64,000 nucleotides of DNA from Aplectana chamaeleonis. Its lineage: Eukaryota; Nematoda; Chromadorea; Rhabditida; Cosmocercidae. The position numbers and the translations under genes were made by a program. The notes beneath the pieces were generated by a model. The model was not told the origin of the DNA, did no database searches, and saw only the letters and a list, made by a program, of their open reading frames with translations. Of the stretch, positions 24,901-34,505 are shown piece by piece. Within the stretch, counting starts at the first letter, position 1, and the number at the start of each line of letters is the position of its first letter. Where the stretch lies: contig JAPDOI010000151.1 of the NCBI GenBank assembly GCA_029168955.1, forward strand, positions 1,364,001 to 1,428,000, in the 5' to 3' direction.

Positions 24901-27900
24901 TCCTTAGAACATTCAAAGAAAGCGACTCACCACTTGTTGTTGGAATATAGTCCTGTCGCAGCGAATAAGGTAAAGTAGTATGAATAGAATAAAGCATGAA
25001 GAGAGGATGGCTCATTCCTGGAGAAAATAAACCACGTACACGAGAGAAGATCAGAGAAAACACGAGTGTAAAAGAGCCCCTGTTGGCAATGGACTTCAAA
25101 CTATATAAAGCCTAGCTTGCTCGGATGAGTCCGGGCGGAGCAAGCAGCGAAGAGGTCAGTCATGGCAAAATATAACAGTGATAAGGAGATTTTGACATGA
25201 GAATCCCAATAAGCCTTACTTCGATCGGCTCGAAATCAGGGAGCTAGGCTATGCCGTCGATCTCTCCCAAGTAGGAAGCCGGGCTTAACGATAGGGCAGG
25301 TGGTGGCCATCGTGTATTCCGACTGCTTTAGAGGCGGGGAGGAGCATGGAAGGGGCGAGGTTCCTGATTGGACGCAACACGGGGCTAGCAACAGCCCACT
25401 GGACGCGTCCTTTTCGTTTCTCACGTCTCTTCAGGGTTTGGAATACGCGTTGGCCACCACCACGATAGGGCACCATCTATCGATCAATAGCCATCTTCTC
25501 TTTGTTTTCCCGCTCACAATTTTTCGCGCCAAACAGCGGCGCGGCTTTCTCCCATCCAGTGACTGATGATACATGATTTAGTGAGCATTCCCCTTCCTTC
25601 AAATCCAATGAAGCGGGTGATCACTCACGTAATGCCAACGTTACGAAAACCACGCTAGCGACCCAGATTCCGGTTGGGCCAGGCTGGCCATCGTCGATGG
25701 TTACAGTAGCCGTAACACAGATCCTGTTCAAAAAAAACGTAGTCAATGATCCAACCAACAATGTACGCCGGATATTTGCGCCTTCAATGATGCAGCCAAC
25801 AGTTTACGCGGGATATTTTTATTTTCCCTATTTTTTTTTCAAGTTGAACTTTTTACGTCAATCGTATGCGAAGTCGTACCAGTTGCTGCTCATTTGTCGT
25901 TAAAATTTTTCCGCGTAACTCAAGTATTCAGTACTCTCTGCGCCTTTGGTCTTCTTTTTGAGTGTATTATTCCTTAGAAAAAATGAACTATTGTTTCCGG
26001 CTGTTGTCAAGTCTCTGTTCAGTTTGTTGTTCATGGCATTTATACATTGTCAGTCTAGTTATGGAACAATGTCATCAAATCGTAAGTTCTGAAGTCTCTG
26101 CACAATCAGAGTTCTTTTTGCCTCAGATTGGCAGATCGTGGAGTGAAATAGGATGAGATATCAGTCCGAAAATAGTTGCCACTTTCGTTCCATCCCACAT
26201 TGCCGAATTTTCGATGCGTATTAGACATTATAAAGCGCGGTCGAAATGACATTCTGCCAGTATTTTGTTCTCCTCTCATACTGTGATCTCTGCATTACTC
26301 TTCCATTTTTTGCGCCCCTGGTTTTGCTTCGCGTGCTACATGCTTCAACTTTGACCCTGTAATCGTGACTACACATGAGGAACAATGAACCCAAGGAAGA
26401 ATCCTGGTTGTAGATGAGGGATAGTACTGAAAAAAAACCACTGAATAGACGTACTTTCAAGAATAGCTAAATATCATGCAATACTTTCCGAACAACCTCG
26501 TACAACTCACAGGCAGACCAGGAGTTTCTACGGAGATACGACTTTCGCTGTTTTTAGAGGAACGCCACCACTGAAGGCGAAAGGAATCTTTCTTGCGTTT
26601 GGCTGTTTGATATTTTCATTCGGCGGCCATGCTGCATTCCCGACGATACAGCACGATATGCGTGATCCTGGCCAATACACTAAATCTGTTGTATCAGCAT
26701 TTTCGAGTGAGTTTGACCGCACACACTTCGGGACGCTTCCAACTGTTGGTCCTTACTCACGTTCTTCTCTTCTTTTCTGAATATTTTCCTGAAATACTGT
26801 GAATCTGCAAATGTGAACCACGATTTGTTAAGTCTTGGTGCTGCTCTACGCACCCATAGCAATCTTCGGATATTTGACCTACCATGATGCTATTAGGGAC
26901 TCCATTCTTCCTTCAATTCAGGTATTTCCTCAATGTCAGTTCTTTTATCTCCAATGTCGGTGGAGAGTTGATGTGATTTTCAGACTGAATGGATCACGCA
27001 AACGTGCAATATTCTCATCACGATACACTGTATCCTTACACTGACAATCATTTTTAATCCGCTGAATCAGAATTTCGAGGAGCTTTTAGGCTGTCCTCAA
27101 CGTCGGTGCTTCATAATTTACATAGTAAGTGGGTTACGCGCAGGATATTTTGTCTTTAGACATGTGCTGGCAACGATTGCTCATTCGGACGGTAACAATG
27201 ATAGCTGTGGTGTTCGTGGGTGAAAGTATACCAAACTTCGGGCCAATGTTGAATCTTTTTGGTTCGTTTAGCAGAGTAGCAATGAGAGCAACTATGATTT
27301 GCTGAACCGTAGTTTTAGGTGGATCGACACAAGCTACAATGTCCATATTTCTTCCTTGTCTATTCTACATATTCCTTCTCGCAGGGAAATTAAAAGCTCA
27401 GGATACAGGCAAAGAGCATGTTCCTGCACAGATAAAAGAGTAAGTAAATTTAGTCCACTGACAATATTCGTAGACCATTTCGTTAAGGCAGAACTTTCAG
27501 TGTAATCAAATATGTGCCACGGAGAATACTAATCACTTGCCTTGGTATAATGAGTGAGTTATTAAAAACATGTACTATGTATAGTATCGTCAATCACTGG
27601 ATGAGAAGGGGGGGGGGCATGTGGAACAGGGATGTGCGGAAATTTTTCGAAAAATCTCAGAAAACAGGAAACAGAAAATCGAGTTCGTCAGAAAACAGAA
27701 AACAGAAAGCCCAAAACGGCCAGAAAACAGAAAATTTTCAGAAAAAAATAATATATTGCATTTTAACTTCTTTTCAAGTGAAGAGAGGATGTAATTCCAG
27801 AAACCTTTGTCATACTTGTAATATAATACCTACGGAACTGCACAGATGATCTATAAGACACTGATAGTAGCAATGACGCGTCAATGACGGACACAACATC

Positions 27901-30900
27901 ATTAAAGACACGCTGAGAATCTTGGCCGAGTTTTAACCCACCAGGCTCAACAACTGAGGTGTTCCTCGAGTATTTCTTGATCATTCAATCATCACGGTAA
28001 CCAGCTATTTTCCGAACACGACCTTGTTCTCGGCTATTACGCGAAAATCAGGCATTTTGTGGCTATTTATCGGCAATTGCTCAGCCAAAACTCTCAGAGC
28101 ACTCACTCGTATGGTAGTACGTCAGCACAATAAGGGTTGCATCCTAGGACAGACATCGGGTTCAACCCCTCGCTGTCAGCAGCAGCTGCTGACAAGGGGA
28201 GGTTGAATTCGTGCTCTACCCTGGGATGATACCCCTATTGTGCCAAAGTACTACCCTACGAGCGCGTTAGCAGGGTTCGGGATAAAAACGATTGTTGAAT
28301 TTTCTTTATAAGAATACAGGTCTAGTCATCACAAAAGTGAAAATAAGGGAGAAGTTGCATAAAAATGCACAAAAACAAGTCAGAACGGCTAATTGGTGGG
28401 CGTACGCACATCCTCAACTAACAGGTTTTTATAGATGCGTATTTTCCGCCTTTTATTTTGCCGCTAAAAAAGTTAGTAGTTTCTCCGTGTCCAGTAACTA
28501 CTTTAAATGCAGAATAAAAGACGACAAAACAAGCAATTGTAGAAATCTATTGAATTAGGGGCGGGCTGAGACCCAGCAATAGCTTGTTTTTGAGCGTTTT
28601 TTCTCCGACTTTCCAATTATTTTCACTTTTGTGAAAACCAGGCTTACCTTCTCAAAAAGATACCACAATAAATTTTTTTATCGCGAACCCTGCCCTTAAC
28701 AGCAATCGCACCTTTGAACACAAATAGTACCTCGTAAAGGACTAGATAAGCTGCGCTGTTCCACAGATCTGGATTTCGTTTTTTTTCTGTTTTTTGCAGG
28801 TTTTTCAGAAAACAGAAAGGTCAAAACGGCCAGAAAACAGAAAACAGAAATTTCCGCACACCCCTGATGTGCATCGAATCCACACCGCGGGTGTGGCTAA
28901 GGGGCAGTTTGGCTAGCACACGCGACGGAGAAACGCTGTGAGCGCTCATCGTCCATGGGGCGCGTTAACCGACAACCTTCAAAAAAGTAGTCGTTGTCCC
29001 ATTTTAGCCGTCCCCCTTTACAATTTTTTTTGCATTTTATTCATGTTTTTTTGTTTATGATGTGCTTTTTTTGGACGTAGTGCTTCTCATATCATCGATT
29101 CGATGGAATTCGCACTCTTTATACAAGTCTTTTTAGAATTCTTTTTGTTTGCTTCCTGAAGCGGATTGAGAGATGATGATATTGATTCCGACGCTGACCC
29201 TACGTCTGACACAATAACAATATGAACAAAATGCAAAAAACGATAAAGGGAAACGGCTAAAATGGAACAACAACAACTTTTTTGAGTGCCCTCGGTTAAG
29301 GCGCCCCAAGGACGATGAGCGCGCACAGCGTTTTAAAGTCGCGCCCGTCGTGTGTACCAGCCGAACTGCTCCTTAAGCCTAGTTTTGACTGCAGGTGGTC
29401 GCTGCGGCCATGCAAGGGACAACTGTTCCTTTTTCATCGCGCGTAATGGAAAGCCGCTCCAATTGTGATCGCTTCGTGGCAAACGTCCTACATCGCTGGG
29501 TCGCGGCGACGAAATCCTATGTTTTACTGCATCGCTGCTTGAAGAGCGATTCTCAATGGTCGCTGACCGTCGCTCCATCGCGGCCAAAATGGCAGCGATG
29601 GAGCGATTGCCAGCGAATGACACGTTTCGTCTAGTGAACGTTGACCCTTTCACATGACAAGGTCAGTGTTTACGGGTCGAAACGTGTTATTGATAACCAC
29701 CAGCCATTAATTTCACTGATTGATTGAATTTCTTCGATCATCCGTGAGGCTATGCACTATGAACAGAGACGCTGCCGCAGCTAAAGTCTGCAGCAGCGGG
29801 TGTGAAATCGCTGCGATAGAAAACGGCAGCGATGCAGTCAAAACTAGGCTTTAGCCACACCCGCGGTGTGGATTCGATCCACATGCCGATGGGGGGGGGA
29901 GCCGCGACGCTGCTTGGCTGGACAATTGCGCGCGGGAAAACGAAGAGAGGATGGCTATTGATCGAATGATATCGCGCGCGATTGCTGAGTGGCTTCCTAC
30001 TTGAGAGAGACTGGCGATGAGCACCTTGAATCCATCATCACTTCGAGCCTCTGTCATAGTTCTTGTCACCCTCTCTGCATAATGTGCTCTCTGTGAAATC
30101 CGCTTCTCGCTTCCCGATGCGGTTTCGACACCTAAAACCAGTTGCTGGAATTAGGTTTCCCATTCGGTGGCCGACAGGAGAGGTTAAAATTTGGTTGTGC
30201 TTGCAAATAAGCAAACTTTGGCAGTTGAGGGTCTACGCACAGGGTTATCACAGGATTGGCCAAATAACCACTCTTATACAACCATCCTCAAACGGAATAT
30301 TCAAAGCAAAGATACTGTAAACCAATGAAACGAGAACAACAATGGATCAGTCCGAAGAATAGCACTGGGAAACGAGCAACCCAGCACTACGTCACTCCGC
30401 CGCTCCCCGGAAGCCAGTTTCACGTGCACTAAGTGCTTATAAGCGCCGAAGTTCATAGGAATAGAATCGTTCCTACTGAGATCTTCGAATACCGGAACAA
30501 TTCTATTAGTGAAAAAGCAGCACCAACAAGCAAGATTTGACACGGTACGGTGGAATTTAATCGGACCTCCCCCCCCCCCCCCGGATGACCGAATCTCTCG
30601 TTCTCACAAAAGCCCCAGGCCTAAGACCAAACTTGCCATTGAAAAGGATATGATAGAACAGAAACAAATCATTCTTCTTCCTTCTGAGAGCCAAAGGCTC
30701 AAGGTCAAAGAGTGCATTTCTGTCAGCAGCGGAGGGCAATTGCCCATAAATGAAGCCATGCTGTCTGATAAGAACTCTTCTAGTGAAATTCTTCTGTATC
30801 TTTTCCAATCTATTAATGTTCTTGAGTTTGGCGGGGTTGAATACCGGGGTACCGTACTCGAGTAGAGGCCTTACATACATGGTGTAAGCTCTGATAAGCA

Positions 30901-33900
30901 CAGAGGGATTGCAAGTTGACAAACCCCTGAAAATATTATTCATAGCAAAAGTTGCTTTATTCGAGATAGATTCACAGTGCTTATCAAAACTCAGACTTTT
31001 AGTAATAGTGAAACCTAAATCAGTTATTTGGTCAACTTCTTGGATCTGACAGCCACTGACAGTATTTTTACTGTTAGCATTGCTATTACCCAAGTGGAAA
31101 ACCTTCGTTTTTTCTTTAGCCAACGGGAGATTCCAATCGCGAGACCAAGCACTAACGATATCAATAGGCTGTTGTAGCAAGATACAGTTCTTCGGTTGAG
31201 AAACGTCCCGATAGATCTTGATATCATCCGCAAATGCACTGAAACCGGTGCCACAGGAACTAACAAGACCGGCGATTTCGTGAGTGTATATGTTGAAAAG
31301 GATGGGCCACAATACCCCGCCTTGTGGTACACCACTCAGGACTGGCCTTGGAGTTGAGTGAGAAGAGTCAACACAGACCGAGAACGTCCTATCAGTTAGG
31401 AACGAACGTATCCATGAAACTATTCGCGGATGGATACCAACCATCGAGAGTTTTTGCAACAATTTGTCATGAGGAGCCTTATCAAAATCCTTAGCAAAAT
31501 CAAAATACACAACATCAGCACTCTTCCCAACATCTAGAAAAGCCGTCCATTTGTTAAGCGCTTTTATAGTTGCCGTCACAGTGGACTTCCCTCCCTGGAA
31601 ACCATGTTGGAAGGGAGAGATAACCTGATTTGCTTCCAAGTGACAAACGATTCTCTTTTTCAGAATTTTTTTTCAAACAGCCGTGAGGAAATAGATGTTA
31701 TACTGATTGGCCCGAAATTAGCAGGATCTGTGAAAGGGGGCTTTTTTGGAATGGGGGTAACAAACGATTGCCTCCATTTGATGGAGACTTCACTCTCTCA
31801 TATACGACAATTCGCTTATCACAAGCTTAAAATGCGTTGGAAGTGTTGCATCCTTCATCAATTCCACAACAGCACTAGCAAAATCCAACGGTGCTTGTGA
31901 TCCAACATCTCCGCCGCGACTTGTTGATGCTCGCGTCTGAACAGGAGAGCGGCGAACACGGTTAGGCATATTTACGAAACATATGCTCAGACTCTGCGAG
32001 GGGGCAAGCGCCGGACAATAGAGCCCGTTTTCGACTTGGGGGAGCGACAGCGGAGGCCTTTACCGAGGGGGGCTTCAGGGGATGCCCCTGCTCTCCTCCG
32101 GCGCTTGCTCCCCCGAGAGAAAGGGAAAAAATGGGAAGAAGTCGTAGAAGGTAGTTTACGACAATAGAGGCCAGAGAAGGCATAGTAGGCCAAACGCACG
32201 CATCGTCATTAACGTCAAGTTTTCTCCCGATTTGACGTGATTTCTCCTGTGATCTATCACGTGCTCAACCGGTATAAAAGGCGCCTCACCTCATAGAGAG
32301 CCGCATTCGGCCCAGCAGGCCCTGGACGGGGACTTCGAGTCCCTGTCAGAAAGGGATACTTTTGGAGGAAAGCGGAGACGCTTTCCGGGGGGGAAGGTTA
32401 CGTCACTGCTCCAGAGCCGTGAAGTCACTGCTACGGGGCCGTGACGTCACTGTCCCGAGCCGTGACGTCACTGCTCCGGGGCCGTGACATCACTGACCCG
32501 AGCCGTGATGTCACTGCTACGGGGCCGTGACGTCACTGATCCGAGCCGTGACGTTACTGCTCCGGGGCAGTGACGGGGGGCTCGGATCAAGCCAAATTGT
32601 CACTTCTGCGGTAGCCCCCCCCCCCGATTGGGGGGGGGGGCAAGCGCCGGTGCCCGGAGGGTTGCCCCCCTGAAGAGCTGCGCTAGCCCCCTCCAGTGTA
32701 TGAGTGAGTTGAAGCTAGTATACCTGTGACGGTGGCTTGTTGAAAAGTCGAGTATATGATTTCGCACCCCGCCACAGAGGTACTCGCAGTTGAAAAAAGT
32801 TTCTTTCAGCTTTTGAAAAGAAATATGCCCTACAGCCTTTGTGAAAAGTCGAGGCAATAGATGCCCAGTTTTGAGGTCGTGATTTCACAGTCAGCGCACA
32901 CGTAGAGCTTGCTATTGCCGATCCTATGCATATGTTTATATGTGTACTCTGTTTACAAGGCTCCCGTCGTAGTTGGCGGAAGGCCGAACTGAGCCGTCCT
33001 CTCCCGTTCCTAGCGGTCCTGCGCCCCTCTCCCCCATCACTAAGAGTCGGCTGTATGCCCATCGATTAGGCTGGCACACTCGAGCGCAATGCGGACGGCG
33101 CAGTTTGGCCACAACGGGGGGATTTGCACCTTAGTAAGCATACGTATCGACCGAGACGGCCACGGACGGGAGAGGCTGGATCAGTCCGGACACACTGGGG
33201 GATTTCTCGACCTGAGTGGGCTATGCATTGCATACGTATTGACCGGGCTGAGTACAGCTATCGGCCGACTATGACTTGGACCTAATGGAGTGCACAAACT
33301 CATGGTCCGACTCTGGTCTTCTACTGGCCTTCTACGACGGTATTCGACGTGTTTGTGGCCGACCCCTGTTTGCATCGGCTACTCCGTAAGCGATCGATAC
33401 GTCACCGAAGCCACTCAAAACTCACTAGCTGGACGGCATAGAAGGTGGGTGAGTAGCGGCACTGACGTATCGATCGATTACGGATTCGCAGATGCATACC
33501 GGGGTCGGCCGAAAACGCGTCGGCTATCGTAGAAGAGAGCCAGTGGCGAATCATGAGTTTGTGCACACTGGCAGGGGCCGTTATTGTTCCCCATATAGTT
33601 GCTCTCGTCCTCTGTTAATGGAGGGTCCACAGACATAAAAGCAACATACAGAAGGCGTCGATCATACTTCCACCTCTGAGCGGCTCGGCGAAGTGTAATT
33701 CAACCATACTGATAGCGCGGCGCAGCGGCATCGCATGGCGTTTACGGTCCGTCAGCACCCACATTATTTTTTTAACTGCATGCGGTTACCTTCCCGGTGC
33801 TTCTGCTAATAGGATTGCACTTCGTCGCTTAGGGTGGTGGCCATCGTGTATCAACACCCCTGAGGAGGCGGGAGAAACGGGGGAGGAGCGAGGTTCCTGA

Positions 33901-34505
33901 TTGGACGCAATACGGGCTAGCCCCGGCCCCCGGCTGCTGCGTCCAATCAGGAACCTCGCTCCTCCCCCGTTTCTCCCGCCTCCTCAGGGGTGTTGATACA
34001 CGATGGCCACCACCCCGTCGCTTAACGACGCCTAACAATAAGGATGATGGTGATAGGGATGCGGGGAATCCAAAACCCTACACTAATGGTAAAACACTCC
34101 ACGATCAATAATATAAGGTGGCCTCCAGCTCAGCGATCTAACGATCACTATCCTTCCTCGAGCAGGGCATGACAACCGCAACGCTTCACTCCCATTGTTC
34201 ACGTTTCAGCACTTGCTGTTCTTGGTGGAGCAGCCGCGACGTTCTCTGCAATATTAGATGTCTCGACGACTAAATTCTCACTGCCTTGTTATCTCAGTCC
34301 GTTCTTCGAAGAGGTACTTCTTATTTTTTTTTCAGTCTCGCAGTTTGTTCACTTGAATTTATTCACCACTGGCATTGGAAATCTACAGGAATACACAACA
34401 CGAGATGCTTCAAGCATGTACTGCTGTGGTGCTTACCAGAATATCACGCATGGCGGTTCGACAGAGCATTGTGTTCCGATGCCGTTGAAGCCCTTCTATG
34501 GCTAG
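18957..34505 (+). CDS. Amino-acid/auxin-permease-family transporter, 12 exons
   Basis: A spliced gene of about 535 codons. Exons: 18957-19012, 19073-19236, 19641-19812, 19886-20077, 24724-24819, 26558-26706, 26833-26921, 26984-27101, 27160-27261, 27319-27439, 27501-27553 and 34210-34505. Every junction uses GT and AG and every phase closes. The protein reads as a member of the AAAP family (Aa_trans; UNC-47 and SLC36/38 relatives), secondary transporters that move amino acids across plasma or vesicle membranes. Landmarks are the first span with DDLGGGGIVTLPMAM, the FGGHAAFPTIQHDM loop before an FTKS-like segment, NPLNQ, and CWQRLLIRT before the ninth span. Eleven hydrophobic spans can be counted. 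The ATG at 18957 is the first in a short leader exon ending in a GTGAGT donor. The tail has a CCGAYQNIT segment. Introns 4 and 11 are 4.6 and 6.7 kb of transposon debris. Substrate unknown. Exon 1 and the tail are the least certain. Confidence 0.82.
20658..21022. mobile_element. TA-flanked terminal-inverted-repeat MITE
   Basis: The ends CCGTCAAGGCTGCGACGAC and the inverse GTCATCGCAGCCTTGACGG extend as inverted repeats for about 60 bp (through GCCGGGCGGCGCTGAGTT). TA flanks both ends, as expected for Tc1/mariner-type insertion. A second palindrome (about 20753-20828, core CTACTGCCCATATTCC) and a MULE-like remnant (20849-20927) are nested inside. It lies in transporter intron 4. Confidence 0.65.
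20849..20927. mobile_element. Deletion derivative of a MULE-like palindrome
   Basis: This 79-bp copy keeps the two GGTGGTGKCCATCGTG ends of the palindromic element at 33832-34015 but has lost most of the stem. It is flanked by the 9-bp duplication GAATAAAAG (20840-20848 and 20928-20936). Confidence 0.7.
21036..21660 (+). pseudogene. Mariner transposase remnant
   Basis: The segment 21036-21389 reads as the N-terminal DNA-binding half of a mariner (DD34D) transposase, with a GRPSRLDNNVLRAEVEANPR-like stretch and a WVPHE motif. After a stop it resumes near 21390 with the last catalytic region (APSDFHLF), then, after a frame change near 21520, a C-terminal RYFAEKQINFYRSGIE block. About 100 residues carrying the first two catalytic aspartates are missing between WVPHE and the third one. 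With the frame breaks the copy cannot be active. It is in the sense orientation within transporter intron 4. Confidence 0.8.
21810..24290 (-). pseudogene. CR1-like reverse transcriptase, broken
   Basis: The minus strand encodes most of a non-LTR reverse transcriptase. In order: an early fingers region at 24015-23640 ending in FLPGRST; the palm with VYIDYAKAFDT, SGVPQGSVLG and the catalytic FADD (23165-22716); a thumb with LKWESYCEEISKKAS (22655-22450); and a C-terminal ENVQRRYSRRVF block with CYKIVNG (22370-21956). It ends in an ATTGAA microsatellite (about 21810-21830), the typical 3' end of CR1 elements. Breaks: a 455-bp hAT-like insertion at 23182-23636, a TAA stop after WQLKIS near 22715, and a TTTCATCATCC inverted and direct repeat cluster at 22380-22450. 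The region before 24015 is frameshifted. It is antisense to the transporter, in intron 4. Confidence 0.85.
23182..23636. mobile_element. hAT-like MITE with TTAACG subterminal repeats
   Basis: 455 bp starting CAGGGCTGTGCGTTAA and ending TTAACGCACACCCCTG, flanked by the perfect 8-bp duplication GTGTAGAT (23174-23181 and 23637-23644). Both subterminal zones consist of tandem GTTAACG/ATTAACG hexamer-heptamer repeats. The insertion splits the reverse transcriptase directly after its FLPGRS motif; removing the element and one duplication restores that frame. Confidence 0.9.
25105..25255. repeat. Dispersed repeat, inverse of 14340-14490
   Basis: Shares a TGAGTCCGGGCGGAGCAAGC block and downstream CAAAATATAACAGTGATA and GGGAGCTAGGCTATG blocks with 14340-14490 in opposite orientation. 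No ends or target duplication could be fixed. It is in transporter intron 5. Confidence 0.55.
25297..25461. mobile_element. MULE-like palindromic element, diverged copy
   Basis: A 165-bp foldback with ends GGTGGTGGCCATCGTGTAT and the inverse TTGGCCACCACC, flanked by ACGATAGGGCA (25286-25296 and 25462-25472), an 11-bp duplication. The stem shares the GAGGTTCCTGATTGGACGCA block with the copy at 33832-34015 but the arms have diverged from each other. Confidence 0.7.
25473..26557. other. Transporter intron 5, right part
   Basis: This part of the intron between 24819 and 26558 holds no repeat whose ends I can fix. The short open frames lack recognisable motifs, and none is needed to complete the transporter since exon phases 5 and 6 join directly. 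Confidence 0.5.
27627..28866. mobile_element. Non-autonomous hAT-like element, family 1
   Basis: Starts CAGGGATGTGCGG and ends CCGCACACCCCTG. The 8-bp flanks ATGTGGAA and ATGTGCAT match at six positions, and the uninterrupted sequence inferred from the opposite inverted repeat reads ATGTGGAT, so this is a decayed duplication. The interior matches 2652-4160. A foldback of about 155 bp (28109-28261) is nested inside. Confidence 0.8.
28109..28261. repeat. Small foldback nested in the hAT-like element
   Basis: The arms start CGTATGGTAGTACGTCAGCA and end, inverted, with TGTGCCAAAGTACTACCCTACG. A GCAGCAGCTGCTG palindrome is near the centre. The related hAT copy at 2652-4160 shows no such structure, so it is probably a separate insertion. 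Confidence 0.55.
29376..29850. mobile_element. Harbinger-like MITE with TTA duplication
   Basis: 475 bp with ends AGCCTAGTTTTGACTGCA and TGCAGTCAAAACTAGGCT, flanked by TTA (29373-29375 and 29851-29853). A 3-bp TTA/TWA duplication is the hallmark of PIF/Harbinger elements. The empty-site state can be read from the opposite inverted repeat of the host element, which has CCTTAGCC uninterrupted. No transposase is present. Confidence 0.75.
30557..31900 (-). pseudogene. Second CR1-like reverse transcriptase, truncated
   Basis: A 360-codon frame on the minus strand (31639-30557) encodes the palm and thumb of a non-LTR reverse transcriptase. It reads FQHGFQGGKSTVTATIKALN, VYFDFAKDFDKAPHDKL, SGVPQGGVLWPILFNIY and the catalytic FADDIKIY, then a LEKIQKNFTRRVL block near the C-terminus. 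Upstream, to about 31900, the related coding region is recognisable (LPTHFKL) but broken by stops and frame changes. The endonuclease and 5' end are absent. The copy ends in a C-run at 30571-30582. It is diverged from the copy at 21810-24290, so a different subfamily. It lies antisense in transporter intron 11. Confidence 0.85.
31999..32117. repeat. Inverted repeat, GGGGCAAGCGCCGG
   Basis: GGGGGCAAGCGCCGG at 31999-32014 recurs inverted at 32096-32117 and again in direct orientation at 32637-32652. These are likely ends or internal repeats of a GC-rich element spanning about 31990-32700 in transporter intron 11. Its type is unknown. Confidence 0.45.
32271..32279 (+). promoter_or_regulatory. 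TATA-like box
   Basis: TATAAAAGG lies in a GC-rich insert, about 125 bp before the short CRE-containing array at 32398-32573. It could be a promoter remnant of a mobile element; no gene start can be linked to it. Confidence 0.25.
32398..32573. repeat. Short tandem array with CRE octamers
   Basis: Alternating units of 22 and 21 bp, each containing GTGACGTCACTG or a one-base variant. Three units keep the exact TGACGTCA octamer; the others have changes such as TGACATCA, TGATGTCA and TGAAGTCA. The array is in the GC-rich insert of transporter intron 11. It is unrelated in flanking sequence to satellite A but has the same octamer. Confidence 0.7.
33289..33569. repeat. Foldback element
   Basis: The arms share AGTGCACAAACTCATG at the left end and its inverse CATGAGTTTGTGCAC at the right. 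Inner blocks such as GTGGCCGACCCC and CGATCGATACGTCA also recur inverted. The central spacer is about 60 bp. No target duplication was found. Confidence 0.6.
33832..34015. mobile_element. MULE-like near-perfect palindrome
   Basis: 184 bp, almost entirely self-complementary: GGGTGGTGGCCATCGTGTAT at the left is mirrored at the right, with stems of about 80 bp and a short GC-rich loop. It is flanked by the perfect 9-bp duplication CGTCGCTTA (33823-33831 and 34016-34024). Duplications of 9-11 bp at all three copies in the window point to the Mutator superfamily. No coding capacity. It is in transporter intron 11, about 190 bp before the last exon. Confidence 0.8.

Larger units (their letters stand above)
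27608..29898. mobile_element. Inverted-repeat element interrupted in both ends
   Basis: The outer ends are inverted copies. The left is split: a G-run then CATGTGGA at 27608-27626, continuing after 28866 with CGAATCCACACCGCGGGTGT. The right is GCCACACCCGCGGTGTGG then ATTCGATCCACATG and a G-run at 29854-29898. Inner parts match too, for example GCTCATCGTCC near 28950 and its inverse near 29311. A hAT-like element (27627-28866) lies in the left end and a TTA-flanked element (29376-29850) in the right. A shorter relative is at 49031-49268. Confidence 0.7.

Noticed and set aside
29854..29890. GTGGATTCGATCCAC as a tRNA T-arm
   Set aside because: It is part of the inverted end of a mobile element, mirrored at the other end, with no A box at tRNA spacing.
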